Below, piece after piece: positions 36,393 to 45,911 of a DNA stretch of 64,000 nt (positions are counted from its first letter, which is position 1; every line of letters starts with the position of its first letter). Source of the DNA: G963678255 sp963678255 (GTDB lineage: Bacteria; Cloacimonadota; Cloacimonadia; Cloacimonadales; WRIO01). The position numbers and the translations under genes are program-made. Below the pieces are notes generated by a model. The model searched no databases and had not been told where the DNA came from. It was given only the letters and a program-made list of their open reading frames with translations. The stretch is taken from positions 248,001-312,000 of the forward strand of contig CAXXTW010000001.1 in assembly GCA_963678255.2 (NCBI GenBank), written 5' to 3'.

Positions 36393-36407
36393 ATAGATAT
36401 TTGAGTT

Positions 36408-37661
36408 TTAATTTGTACCGGCTGAAATTGCCAAACCTAAATTAAAGATCGGTAAATAAACAACTACGATTATACTACCGACAACAGCAGCCATAATAAT
36501 TATCAAAAATGGTTCTATTAATGAAGTTAATCTTTCGATAACTGTATCAACCAATTTTTCATAAAATTCAGCTGCCTTACCCAAAAGTTTATCCATTTCA
36601 CCAGTTTCTTCACCTGTGGCAGTTAACTGTAAAAGGGTTGAAGGAAAAGCACCTGTTTTTCTAAATGCGCCTGCAATACTATAACCTTCTTTAACCATAA
36701 CTCGTGATTTACGTATAGCATTTTCCACAACAGCGTTCTGAACAACATTTTCTGCTAATTCAAGAGTGTCCATAATCGGCACACCAGCTGTCATCAAAAT
36801 ACTAAATGTACGAGCAAATTTGGACATAATTGAATTGTTTACTAATCCACCAATTACAGGAATTTTTAAGACTATTGAATCAAAGAAATACTTGCCACGA
36901 TCAGTTAAATATACCAAGAATAACCCTAACAAAGATAAAATAATTATCACAAATGATATTACAACATGATCTCTAAGAGTGTCACTTATCATAATAGCAG
37001 TACGGGTTGCAATTGGTAATTGAGCGTGAAATCTAGCATAAACTTCAGCGAACATAGGAATTAAATAGTAAAATAATCCCCAAACAACACCAGTTAAAAA
37101 CACTACAATAAATGCAGGATAAGCCATTGCTGACATAACTTTTCTTTTTGTATCTTCAATTTTTTCAAGATAGTCAGATAAACCATCAAGAATAGTATGT
37201 AATGTACCTGATACTTCACCTGCTTTTACCAAAGCTATATATAGTGGATTAAAAATACCTGGATGTTGTTCTAAAGCCTCTGATAAAGAATATCCTTTAC
37301 GAATATCATCACCAATTTTCTTAAGAACTTTCTTAAATTTCTTATGTCTTTCTTCTTTTTCAAGATCTGTTATTGATTTTTCGATAGTCAAACCGGCTGA
37401 AAACATAGTTGAAATCTGACGAGTAAAAAATACTAAAATCTTTAAGGAAACACCTGTTCTGATTTTATAGATGGTCAACATAATTTTATCAAATAATGAT
37501 AAATTTCCTTTAAAAGCACCTTCAGCAGCACTTTTAACTGATATGATGGTTCCACCTTCTTTACTTAGCTTCTCAATCGCTTCATCCATCGATGAAGCTT
37601 TCATGATTCCTTCAACTCGTGAGCCTTTCGGATCCTTGATTATATATTGAAATGCAGCCAT
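36408..37661 (-). CDS. pilC: Type IV pilus inner-membrane platform protein (GspF/PilC family)
   Basis: The protein has 417 residues with two T2SSF domains, each containing cytoplasmic helices and membrane segments ('AYPAFIVVFLTGVVWGLFYYLIPMF', 'EPFLIIIMAAVVGSIIVVVYLPIF'). Signatures are 'FTRQISTMFSAGLTIEKSI' and 'FARTFSILMTAGVPIMDTLELAE'. It anchors the assembly ATPase and passes pilin into the growing fibre. Last gene of the pilus operon, 16 bases after pilB. Confidence 0.95.
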   Translation of the reverse strand: MAAFQYIIKDPKGSRVEGIMKASSMDEAIEKLSKEGGTIISVKSAAEGAFKGNLSLFDKIMLTIYKIRTGVSLKILVFFTRQISTMFSAGLTIEKSITDLEKEERHKKFKKVLKKIGDDIRKGYSLSEALEQHPGIFNPLYIALVKAGEVSGTLHTILDGLSDYLEKIEDTKRKVMSAMAYPAFIVVFLTGVVWGLFYYLIPMFAEVYARFHAQLPIATRTAIMISDTLRDHVVISFVIIILSLLGLFLVYLTDRGKYFFDSIVLKIPVIGGLVNNSIMSKFARTFSILMTAGVPIMDTLELAENVVQNAVVENAIRKSRVMVKEGYSIAGAFRKTGAFPSTLLQLTATGEETGEMDKLLGKAAEFYEKLVDTVIERLTSLIEPFLIIIMAAVVGSIIVVVYLPIFNLGLAISAGTN

Positions 37662-37677
37662 ATTTTAATCCTTATTT

Positions 37678-39384
37678 TTAATCGAACACAGTCAATTTAA
37701 TGACTTCTTTTATTGTTGTTACGCCAGCGATCATTTTTTCTGTAGCAGCGTCATGAAGTGTTGACATATGATTTTCTAAAGCAGCCTCACGAATTAAATC
37801 TTGATTTGCTCCTTCAAAAATCAGTTTTCTAATATTAGCGTTCACTTCAAGCATTTCAAAGATACCTGTTCGTCCTGAGTAACCAGTATTGTCGCAATGC
37901 ACACAACCAGCTCCAATTTTAAATTTGATATCCTTAGCTATGTCTGCGGGAACACCTGCAGCAAAAATTTCATCTGCAGTAGGTTGATAATCTCTTACAC
38001 AATGCTTACAGATTTTACGAATAAGACGTTGTGCCATGACCAAATTCAATGAAGAACCAACCAAATAAGGCGCAATACCAATATCGATCATACGTGTAAT
38101 TGTTGATGGAGCATCATTAGCATGAAGTGTTGAGAACACTAAGTGACCAGTTAAAGAAAACTTAATAGCAATATCTGCTGTCTCTTCATCTCGAATTTCA
38201 CCTATCAATACAATATCAGGGTCCTGTCGTAAAACAGATCTTAATGCTCCACCAAATGTAAGACCAATTTTTTCATGAGTCTCTATCTGAGTGATTCCTT
38301 CTAATCTATATTCCACAGGATCTTCAACTGTAATAATATTAGTTTCGATATTCTGGATTGTTTTTATTGCTGCATGCAATGTGGTTGATTTACCTGAACC
38401 TGTAGGACCAGAAACAATAATAATTCCATAAGGACGATGAATCCATTTTTTAAATATATTGAGTTTTTCTTGTTCAAATCCTAGTGTTTGTAAAGTAAAA
38501 CCAAAATCTCCTTTATCCAAAAGACGCATAACAACTTTTTCACCTAAAACAGTTGGTGTTATAGACACACGAACGTCAACACTCTTTAAACTTGTTTTCA
38601 AAGAAATGTGACCGTCTTGTGGTAAACGTCTTTCAGCAATATTCAACTTTGACATCACTTTTATTAAAGAAATAATTCCTGCATGCATTTGAATAGGTGG
38701 GTTCATAGCTTCTCTCAAAGCACCGTCCACACGAAAACGAACTCTGGTATTCTTGCTTAATGGTTCTATATGAATATCTGTACAACCTGATTTGATAGCT
38801 TCAGTGATTATTAAATTTACCATTTTTACAATAGGTGCATCAGCTTCTTTTGAAGAACCGATGGATATCTCCTGTTCATCATCATCAACTGCTACAAATT
38901 CAAAATTACCTACTGCATCTTCAACCTGAGATGTTGTACGAATACTCTTATAATATCTTTCCAAAACGTCTGTTAAAAGTGAATCACCTATCAATGCAGT
39001 TCTGACGTTTCTTTGAACTATTTTTTTCAAATTGTCTATAACCATAATATTTTCTGGATCTGTCATTGCGACCACAACAACATCTCCATCAAAACTAATA
39101 GCTATACATCTGTTTTCTACAGCAAAAGGTTCTGGTATTAAACTTACTATCTTTTCTTCTAATTCTGCTACTTCATTTTGAGTAACAATATCTATGTCTA
39201 ATTGATCATGAAGCGATTCAAGTAACTGCTTTTCAGTGATATAACCCAATTTAATAAGGGTTTCACCTATCTTTAATCCGAAATTATTCTGTTTGATCAA
39301 AGCTTCTTTAACCTGATCTTCAGATGCAAAGCCTTTATGAACTAAAACTTCACCGATTCTTGCAAACTGTGCATTAAATGACAT
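37678..39384 (-). CDS. pilB: Type IV pilus assembly ATPase (GspE/PilB family)
   Basis: The protein has 568 residues. An MshEN-type N-domain ('IGEVLVHKGFASEDQVKEALIKQ...IGETLIKLGYITEKQLLE') precedes the secretion ATPase core: Walker A 'GPTGSGKSTTLH', the Asp box around 'NIITVEDPVEY', Walker B 'RQDPDIVLIGEIRDEET' and His box 'FSTLHANDAP'. The tetracysteine zinc site is present ('CKHC' and 'CVHC'). It powers pilus extension. Separated from the upstream lipoprotein gene by 76 bases that contain a strong stem-loop. Confidence 0.95.
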   Translation of the reverse strand: MSFNAQFARIGEVLVHKGFASEDQVKEALIKQNNFGLKIGETLIKLGYITEKQLLESLHDQLDIDIVTQNEVAELEEKIVSLIPEPFAVENRCIAISFDGDVVVVAMTDPENIMVIDNLKKIVQRNVRTALIGDSLLTDVLERYYKSIRTTSQVEDAVGNFEFVAVDDDEQEISIGSSKEADAPIVKMVNLIITEAIKSGCTDIHIEPLSKNTRVRFRVDGALREAMNPPIQMHAGIISLIKVMSKLNIAERRLPQDGHISLKTSLKSVDVRVSITPTVLGEKVVMRLLDKGDFGFTLQTLGFEQEKLNIFKKWIHRPYGIIIVSGPTGSGKSTTLHAAIKTIQNIETNIITVEDPVEYRLEGITQIETHEKIGLTFGGALRSVLRQDPDIVLIGEIRDEETADIAIKFSLTGHLVFSTLHANDAPSTITRMIDIGIAPYLVGSSLNLVMAQRLIRKICKHCVRDYQPTADEIFAAGVPADIAKDIKFKIGAGCVHCDNTGYSGRTGIFEMLEVNANIRKLIFEGANQDLIREAALENHMSTLHDAATEKMIAGVTTIKEVIKLTVFD

Positions 39385-39412
39385 TAATTCTCCTAATAAA
39401 TTTCATAAAGGG

Positions 39413-39434
39413 AGGGAAGGGAAAGCCCTTCCCT
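39413..39434 (-). other. Strong intercistronic stem-loop before pilB
   Basis: Minus strand AGGGAAGGG-CTTT-CCCTTCCCT: nine perfect, GC-rich pairs. No T run follows, so it is not a standard terminator. Likely effects are mRNA end protection, processing or partial attenuation between the Ig lipoprotein and pilB. Confidence 0.7.
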
Positions 39435-39460
39435 AATTATGTTTAAATCATATCTTTTGC

Positions 39461-41629
39461 TTATTCACCAGGAACATATCTTCTTAAGATAAAGTCAGTT
39501 GTCCCTGTTTTACCTGTACCTAATACTGTAACAGTTACTGTACCAGAAGTTTCACCAGGTCCTGCAGGACTTGGTTCTGGACATTCATATTGATAAAACT
39601 TAACTGTTTTAATATTTATACCATTATTTGCTGTGATTCCGGTTACGGGATTATTATCGGACGGATTTTCTAATGGAATATCCATATCAATAAAAGTTCC
39701 TCTTGAAATATAAAATTGTAGTGGAACATTTCTTAAAAGATTTCCTTGCCCATCAATTACTTTAGTAATTATTGTTGCATTTTTTGTATCAGGGTTACTT
39801 GTCGCTGTCCAATCGACATGTTGAGGATTTGGTACAACTTCAATATTAATATTCTGCATAGGAAGAGTCAAAATTGCTGTTGCTGCATTAGTACTATCAG
39901 AGTTTGTTTGACCAATCTCTGCGCTAACATTTACTTTGGTATTTGACAATGATCCATGATAAACCATTACGGTGTAAGCTGTACCCGCTGCTGAATCACC
40001 AGAAGCACTAATATTACCTACAAAAGCTGGAGCAACTATGGTTACAGAGTCTGAATATATAGTTGGATCAAGAATACTGAAATAAACACCAGTACCCTTA
40101 TCCACTGGATTACCCCATAAGTCACGAATAATTGCTGAAACGTTTACTCTCCAGTTACCTGCACCTAAATCAAAACCAGAATCATTACCGCCAATAGTAA
40201 AGGCTACACTATGTGGTTTCCCAGCATGGATAATTATACGGCCTTGTTCAACATATATTGGAGTAGGAGAACCATCATCATTCATCAAAGTTGCTCTTAA
40301 AACTGCAATACCAGATTTGTTGCCACTATTAATTGATACAGACGCTATCCCTCCGTATGATTGAACATTAACTTCATTTGGAGAATTATTGATTGTAGTA
40401 TTATCTGGTTTAGATTTCAATTCAAAACGTATTGTTTTTTGACTGGTTACCAAATTTCCACTCGTATCGAATAATTTTACTGATAAAGTTTGAGATTCAA
40501 TACCACCTGATCCTGCTACATTCAAATTGATAGTTCCTTCATTTGTGAATCTCAAAAATTGAACTTCATCAGACGTAACAGAAATCATTATTATAGCAGT
40601 TGCACTGTCTGATGTTGCGGTTATTGTTGCATTACCTGCAATTGACCCTGGATTAAACATCACTTTTGCATGACCTTGTAAATCTGTAGAGGCATTTGGA
40701 GTTATATTTCCTAAAGTAGTCGTATAATTAATAATTCTACCAGGAATTACATTACCCCATTCATCTGATAGATCTGCATGAATTTCAACAGATTGACCAT
40801 TAATAGAAACGTCATTAACAATTGTATCTGTTTGTGCTTTAAAAGGCACTAAAGTCATTAATTTTGGACTTCCTGGTAACACCATAAAATCTAAAGTGTC
40901 ACTTGAAACTGATCCAATTTCAGCGTTTACATTAATTGAAGTAGAATTAGTACCAGCTCTGAATTTCACAGTAGCCACACCATTTTTTACCGCAGCTTGG
41001 AATTGACCTTCGAAAGCAGAAAGATATTCATCAATAAAATACCCGCCAGTTGCAACAAAAGTAACTTTTGTTCCATCGGTAATTGGTTGATTGTTCACTC
41101 CAAATGGGCGAGCTTTAATTAATATTTCCTGGTTAATTGATAAAGCTGCAGGGATTGGATCTAAATTTATAACATTTACATCAGGTGATGACTGAACTTG
41201 TAAATCAACTGATTTTTGAAATTTAGTTCCTAAATAGGATTCAACTTTAACTGCATAATAAGTCATTCCTGCAGGAATTATTGCACTATTAACAAATACA
41301 TCAGCTTTGGCAATACCTGAGCTATCAGTGTAAGCGCGAGCTGGTAGGATGCCAATCTGTTCAGCGCTGGCTTTAAAATTTACCATTTGTCCAGCAACAG
41401 GAAAGCCATTATTGTCTTTTACAGTTACTGAAACAGTTACAAATGTTGCACCATTATCTTCATATAATGTAGATCCTGATGTCATCATACTCGAAATTTG
41501 GATCCTGTTTTCATCTACTGTTCTCTTATCACAACCAGTTAAAAATAACATGGTTATAAAAATAAAACTTAAAGTGATGATACTCAATACTCTATAACTA
41601 AATATTTTATTACCTAATGATTTTTTCAT
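39461..41629 (-). CDS. Ig-repeat lipoprotein encoded inside the pilus operon
   Basis: The protein has 722 residues. The signal peptide ends in a good lipobox ('LFLTGCDK', Cys33), so it is a lipoprotein. The mature chain is a string of about five invasin/intimin-type Ig-like domains, e.g. 'VTVSVTVKDNNGFPVAGQMVNFKAS', 'DEWGNVIPGRIINYTTTLG' and 'RDLWGNPVDKGTGVYFSI'. No enzyme motif is visible. It starts 8 bases after the secretin gene and precedes pilB, so it is co-expressed with core pilus parts. Possible roles are a secretin-associated sleeve or pilotin-like partner, or an adhesin using the pilus machine. I know of no standard pilus component of this build. Confidence 0.75.
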   Translation of the reverse strand: MKKSLGNKIFSYRVLSIITLSFIFITMLFLTGCDKRTVDENRIQISSMMTSGSTLYEDNGATFVTVSVTVKDNNGFPVAGQMVNFKASAEQIGILPARAYTDSSGIAKADVFVNSAIIPAGMTYYAVKVESYLGTKFQKSVDLQVQSSPDVNVINLDPIPAALSINQEILIKARPFGVNNQPITDGTKVTFVATGGYFIDEYLSAFEGQFQAAVKNGVATVKFRAGTNSTSINVNAEIGSVSSDTLDFMVLPGSPKLMTLVPFKAQTDTIVNDVSINGQSVEIHADLSDEWGNVIPGRIINYTTTLGNITPNASTDLQGHAKVMFNPGSIAGNATITATSDSATAIIMISVTSDEVQFLRFTNEGTINLNVAGSGGIESQTLSVKLFDTSGNLVTSQKTIRFELKSKPDNTTINNSPNEVNVQSYGGIASVSINSGNKSGIAVLRATLMNDDGSPTPIYVEQGRIIIHAGKPHSVAFTIGGNDSGFDLGAGNWRVNVSAIIRDLWGNPVDKGTGVYFSILDPTIYSDSVTIVAPAFVGNISASGDSAAGTAYTVMVYHGSLSNTKVNVSAEIGQTNSDSTNAATAILTLPMQNINIEVVPNPQHVDWTATSNPDTKNATIITKVIDGQGNLLRNVPLQFYISRGTFIDMDIPLENPSDNNPVTGITANNGINIKTVKFYQYECPEPSPAGPGETSGTVTVTVLGTGKTGTTDFILRRYVPGE

Positions 41630-41637
41630 GATAACTC

Positions 41638-43068
41638 CTATTTGTTTTCTGATTCTTGATTAGTTCTTTTAATTAATTCTTTTCCTAATCTGTTATCAAT
41701 TTCAATTTCGGTTTGTTCGTTTTCAACGTTCACAACACGAGGAGTAATTTCGATAATCAAATCCGTTGATTGGATTTGGGTATATTCATGACGGAATAAT
41801 CTTCCAATAAAAGGTAAGTCACCTAAAAATGGAACTTTATTCGTAGTGTTAAATAAATTAGAACTTAAAAGTCCACCAACATGAATCTTCTTACCATCCG
41901 GTACGGTTACGGTTGAAGATACTTTTCTTTGTTTAGTTCTTGGTACATAACCACCGACTAAATCGATAACTGAACTTACTTCGGGAGCTATTTTAGCAGT
42001 AATTTGACCGTCTTTGTTTAAAACAGGTTTAATATTAAGTTTGATACCAGCTTGGGTATGTTCAACTTGAACTTGTTTGTCATTATCAACAACAACATAA
42101 GGGATGTCTTCACCAATAAAGATTTCTGCTTCTTCACCATTTAAAGCAGTGATTCTAGTATCAGTAAGTAATTTTGCAGCATTGTTTTGTAATAACCAAT
42201 CTATTGTTACATCAAAAGCTGTTAATTGACGACTGAAATGACCTACATTATCCCAACTATCCATTTTTTGAAAGTATTGTGATTCTGGAAGTTTTTCCAA
42301 ATCTGATTCATTACCAAAAGGTAATACACCAGTTACATCTGAATAATTATAAGGTATTCCAATACCTTCGCCATTAACTGCATCTTCTGCTAAAATTGTA
42401 GTTAAATGATTTAATCTACCCCAATCAAGGCCTAATTTCTTAGTGTCATTAATTGAAACTTCGATTAAACGTGCTCTGATTTCGATCTGTTTCTGTTGAA
42501 CATCTAAGTCTTCTACTCGTTTACTAATTTCTGCATAAGTTTCAGGATTAGCTGATATTAAAAGTGAATTTTGACCTTCAACTGCAGTAATCTTTCCACC
42601 CATATTAGCAAAAGCTTTTACAATCTTTTCTGCATTGACATAATTTAAATTTAAGATATAAGATCTTTCGCCAACTTCTTCACTAATTTTAGTCTTTTCA
42701 CCGACTAAAAAAGTGTTTTCTCCAACTAAACGATAAGATAAACCTACACTTTTTACAACTAAACTAAGAGCTTGTTCTACTGGAACATCTTTAAGATGAA
42801 CAGTAATTTTTCTTTCCTGATTTTGTTGTTGGTTACCTCCTACAGCTTGCTGATTGGAACCCCCATCAACAGAAAGCACGATATTGCAATCACTCATGCG
42901 AGCAAGAGTTGAAAGAACTGTTGACAATTGTGCATCTTCTGCGTTTAAAGTGACTTTTCTATTCACGAGGTCATTTTTTGTCTGAGCAAATAATGCCATA
43001 GTTGCGAAAAGAAAACACATTAAGAGGATTATAACTCTCATTTGATTGCGATTTACGCTCGGGACCAT
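41638..43068 (-). CDS. pilQ: Outer-membrane secretin (PilQ/GspD family)
   Basis: The protein has 476 residues. A signal peptide ('VIILLMCFLFATMALFAQ') precedes an STN-like domain ('LNAEDAQLSTVLSTLARMSDCNIVLS', about 38-125), an N1/N2-type ring domain ('YILNLNYVNAEKIVKAFANMGGKI') and the secretin pore ('SSTVTVPDGKKIHVGGLLSS', 'NKVPFLGDLPFIGRLFRHE'). It forms the gate through which the pilus leaves the cell. It is shorter than proteobacterial PilQ because AMIN domains are missing. GGAG SD; downstream of the PilP-like gene. Confidence 0.95.
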   Translation of the reverse strand: MVPSVNRNQMRVIILLMCFLFATMALFAQTKNDLVNRKVTLNAEDAQLSTVLSTLARMSDCNIVLSVDGGSNQQAVGGNQQQNQERKITVHLKDVPVEQALSLVVKSVGLSYRLVGENTFLVGEKTKISEEVGERSYILNLNYVNAEKIVKAFANMGGKITAVEGQNSLLISANPETYAEISKRVEDLDVQQKQIEIRARLIEVSINDTKKLGLDWGRLNHLTTILAEDAVNGEGIGIPYNYSDVTGVLPFGNESDLEKLPESQYFQKMDSWDNVGHFSRQLTAFDVTIDWLLQNNAAKLLTDTRITALNGEEAEIFIGEDIPYVVVDNDKQVQVEHTQAGIKLNIKPVLNKDGQITAKIAPEVSSVIDLVGGYVPRTKQRKVSSTVTVPDGKKIHVGGLLSSNLFNTTNKVPFLGDLPFIGRLFRHEYTQIQSTDLIIEITPRVVNVENEQTEIEIDNRLGKELIKRTNQESENK

Positions 43069-43100
43069 AAATTCTCCTTCTTTTCTATATTAATTTTTCA

Positions 43101-43646
43101 TTACCAATTATGCTGGTTTTCAGCTTTCTTTTCATCAAGCTCGACCGGTTTAGGCGGAATCTTCTGAACATCCAACATGCCCTTGTAACCGCTTTCTACA
43201 AAGTATACTCTGGAATTTTGAATTTCTGTTATTTTCTTATTTGTGCCTGGAATTACATCTCCAACACCAACATAATGATTTTGACCTTGATATTCAATTG
43301 TTGCTTTTGAACGACCCTTTGAATCAGTAAAAGTAGCTGATAAACGCATCATGGAACGAACGGTGTCTTCCCATTGTTTTTGTAAATCCATTTTAGTTTT
43401 TACTATCAAATCTTGTTGTAGAGGATCTTTAGTGACTGTAAAATGGAACATTTTACGATCGCTTATAGAATTTTCTATAGATTGTATCTTTGCTAGTAAA
43501 TTTGCATCCAAAGCAATATTGGCATACTTTGACTGTACAGGTACATCTTTAGCTTTATTATAGGTGTAATAATCATTACCAATAAATACTAAGAGCATGA
43601 TAATGGTCAAACCAATAACGAGATCTTTTAAATATTTATCTTGCAT
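43101..43646 (-). CDS. PilP/GspC-like inner-membrane alignment protein
   Basis: The protein has 181 residues. One N-terminal membrane helix ('DLVIGLTIIMLLVFIGNDYY') replaces the lipid anchor of classical PilP. The C-terminal region (about 115-165) has the small beta domain pattern 'HYVGVGDVIPGTNKKITEIQNSRVYF' shared by PilP and GspC homology regions, which contact the secretin. Position between pilO and pilQ supports this. Assignment rests on pattern and order. Confidence 0.75.
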   Translation of the reverse strand: MQDKYLKDLVIGLTIIMLLVFIGNDYYTYNKAKDVPVQSKYANIALDANLLAKIQSIENSISDRKMFHFTVTKDPLQQDLIVKTKMDLQKQWEDTVRSMMRLSATFTDSKGRSKATIEYQGQNHYVGVGDVIPGTNKKITEIQNSRVYFVESGYKGMLDVQKIPPKPVELDEKKAENQHNW

Positions 43647-43648
43647 AA

Positions 43649-44197
43649 CTATGACTCCTTCACAATTTTGAAAATCGAAACTTCAATAGTAACACGGTAT
43701 AAGGTCTCACCATCAAGCTTTTGAATTTCTTTATTGCCAGATACTGGTTTAATGTCCAACATATTGACTTTTAAGATATAATCATAAGCTTCTAAACTGG
43801 TAAGAAATTGCCCAAGTTGTACATAAGTACATTCAATTTCTATGGTAAATTGTTGTTCTAATACCTTGTTAGATGAATAAGAAATTCGTGGAAACAAACT
43901 GAGAACGCTAATACGATAACGATCACAAACATCAGCTAATTCTTTTACGAATTGATTTGCTTCAGTAACAGATAATTCTTTATTAGCTGTTAAAGTGTTT
44001 GCGATAATCTTGGAAACCTGACTGAGCTCTTGATTTAAAACCTTTGCACTGTTCAGTTTTTCCTGATTTAACTTTATCTTCTTATCAATTTTGTTTATAC
44101 TTTTGATTTGTTTTTTTACCATCATACCAGTAGTTGATAATATGAAGAAACTACCAACAATGATGATGAGCAGGAAGATTAAATATTTCTGTTTCAT
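43649..44197 (-). CDS. pilO: PilO-like pilus alignment protein
   Basis: The protein has 182 residues: one N-terminal membrane helix ('YLIFLLIIIVGSFFILSTTGMM'), a coiled coil (about 30-75) and a ferredoxin-like fold ('FTIEIECTYVQLGQFLTSLEAYDYILKVNMLDIKPV'). Together with PilN it forms the periplasmic heterodimer linking PilM to the secretin. Its ATG overlaps the stop of the PilN-like gene (ATGA), indicating coupled translation. Confidence 0.85.
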   Translation of the reverse strand: MKQKYLIFLLIIIVGSFFILSTTGMMVKKQIKSINKIDKKIKLNQEKLNSAKVLNQELSQVSKIIANTLTANKELSVTEANQFVKELADVCDRYRISVLSLFPRISYSSNKVLEQQFTIEIECTYVQLGQFLTSLEAYDYILKVNMLDIKPVSGNKEIQKLDGETLYRVTIEVSIFKIVKES

Positions 44198-44790
44198 ATT
44201 CCTCTATCCTCTTTCGAACCATAATCTTTACTTATACAATCAATTTGAAATCTAAGGATATCGACATCCTTTTCACGATCTTTACTTGAACGTACAAATT
44301 TAATTTCAGGAAAATCAATACTAATGGATTGGTTTTGTTTTAACTTAAAAATAAAATCATCCATTAAATCGAATTCTTTTTCATTCTTGTCTAATTTGGT
44401 TATTCCATATAATGATAATATCCCAGACTTGAATGAAAAGTGTGTGATAGCTATCTTTGAAGAAGTTCTCTCTGAAAGAGCAACTAATTTTTTAGCCCAA
44501 AAGATTCTATTACTATTGATCTTTGTTAGTCTTTCTAAATCTTTTGATGATAAAAATTCCGAACTTGTGCTGTACTGATTTAATTCTTTCTCAATCTGAG
44601 CTAAAAGACTTTTTCGGTTTTGATATTTATCTTTTAGCGATGAATTCACATAAATCGCAAAACCGTACAACAAAGCAGAAGCTAATACAAAAAAGACTAA
44701 CATTCTGGTGAAAGTCCTTTTTTCAGCTTCCATCTGCTGTTTGAGCTCACCAAACTTATTAAGGTTTATGGTGAAATGCAGTTGATTCAT
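44194..44790 (-). CDS. pilN: PilN-like pilus alignment protein
   Basis: The protein has 198 residues. It starts 'MNQLHFTINLNKFGELKQ'; the N-terminal cytoplasmic tail of PilN proteins is what binds PilM. A membrane helix (about 29-48, 'MLVFFVLASALLYGFAIYV'), a coiled coil and a small alpha/beta domain follow. It overlaps pilO by four bases and follows pilM by 31. Confidence 0.82.
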   Translation of the reverse strand: MNQLHFTINLNKFGELKQQMEAEKRTFTRMLVFFVLASALLYGFAIYVNSSLKDKYQNRKSLLAQIEKELNQYSTSSEFLSSKDLERLTKINSNRIFWAKKLVALSERTSSKIAITHFSFKSGILSLYGITKLDKNEKEFDLMDDFIFKLKQNQSISIDFPEIKFVRSSKDREKDVDILRFQIDCISKDYGSKEDRGI

Positions 44791-44821
44791 ATTATATCTC
44801 CTTAATCCTTCACTCTCGAAA

Positions 44822-45892
44822 TTATTCTGTTCTCATCGCTAGCCCTAAAGCCAAAGCAAGTTGAGGATCTTTTTTACTTTTAAATTTCTCAGGCATTTCG
44901 AGGTTAAAGAATGGATCATAAATCTCAGTTTCGATATTGAGATTTTCTTTCAGGTATTCTACTAAACCATTTAGCTTTGCAGTTCCGCCTATTAAGAGAA
45001 CCTTTCTAAAATCACTGTTACCTGCTTCTTTGACATAGAAACGAAGAGATCGTTTAACTTCCATAGCTATAGATTCCTCGGTTGGTTTTTCAGAGATATC
45101 AAGAGTACTTAAAGAAATGGATTGAGCCTGAACAACAGGGCCTTTAATTCCATGTTCAAATTTGTACTTTTCAGCTTCTTCAAATGTCAAATTTCGTGAT
45201 TTCATGATGTCTTTTGTAAAATGATATCCACCATAATCAATATCACGAGCAAAGAATTTTGAGTTTGGACCATAGACCACCATGTTTGTCCGGTGAGCAC
45301 CAATGTTTAATACAATATACACACCTTCTTCAACATATGAATTTAATGCAAAAACATTCGCTACAGCTAAGGATTCAGCATCAACAATTCCTGGAGTTAA
45401 TCCAACAGTTGTTAAGATATTTGTATGATCTTTCATCTCTTCTTTTGTCGTAGCCACCAATAACACATTCATATTATTAGTTTTTTCTTCAACACTTAAA
45501 ACCTGATAATCAAGAATCATTTCACCGCCACTAATAGCTAAATGTTTTTTTGCTTCGAAAAACAAAGCGGATTCTAATTCTTCATCAGGTAAAAAGATTG
45601 TTTTAATCTGTTTAATACTGATATTCTCTCCACCAATACAGGTTACTAAATGCTGAACTTTCTTAGTGTTAATCTTCAGCGATTTAAGCATTTCTGAGAT
45701 TATTGGAGCATGTCTGTCCGGTCTGAGATCTGAAGGTATATACTCCATCCCTTCCGGTATAGTTGATCGAATTTCATAATTTAATAATTTAAATCCTTCA
45801 TGTAATCGTTTAAGATGCACGATTTTAACACTATGCGATCCGACATCGATTCCTACGGATTCCTTAAATTTCGGAACTTTCTTCTTTGCCAT
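44822..45892 (-). CDS. pilM: Type IV pilus assembly actin-like ATPase PilM
   Basis: The protein has 356 residues. The actin-fold ATP site begins at 'SVGIDVGSHSVKIVHLKR' (about residue 12). 'YIVLNIGAHRTNMVVYG' (about 198) and 'VLLIGGTAKLNGLVEYL' (about 303) are the second phosphate and adenosine motifs. It lines the cytoplasmic side of the pilus base and binds PilN. Normal length for the family. Confidence 0.93.
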   Translation of the reverse strand: MAKKKVPKFKESVGIDVGSHSVKIVHLKRLHEGFKLLNYEIRSTIPEGMEYIPSDLRPDRHAPIISEMLKSLKINTKKVQHLVTCIGGENISIKQIKTIFLPDEELESALFFEAKKHLAISGGEMILDYQVLSVEEKTNNMNVLLVATTKEEMKDHTNILTTVGLTPGIVDAESLAVANVFALNSYVEEGVYIVLNIGAHRTNMVVYGPNSKFFARDIDYGGYHFTKDIMKSRNLTFEEAEKYKFEHGIKGPVVQAQSISLSTLDISEKPTEESIAMEVKRSLRFYVKEAGNSDFRKVLLIGGTAKLNGLVEYLKENLNIETEIYDPFFNLEMPEKFKSKKDPQLALALGLAMRTE

Positions 45893-45911
45893 AATTCCTC
45901 TTTTTTATGTT

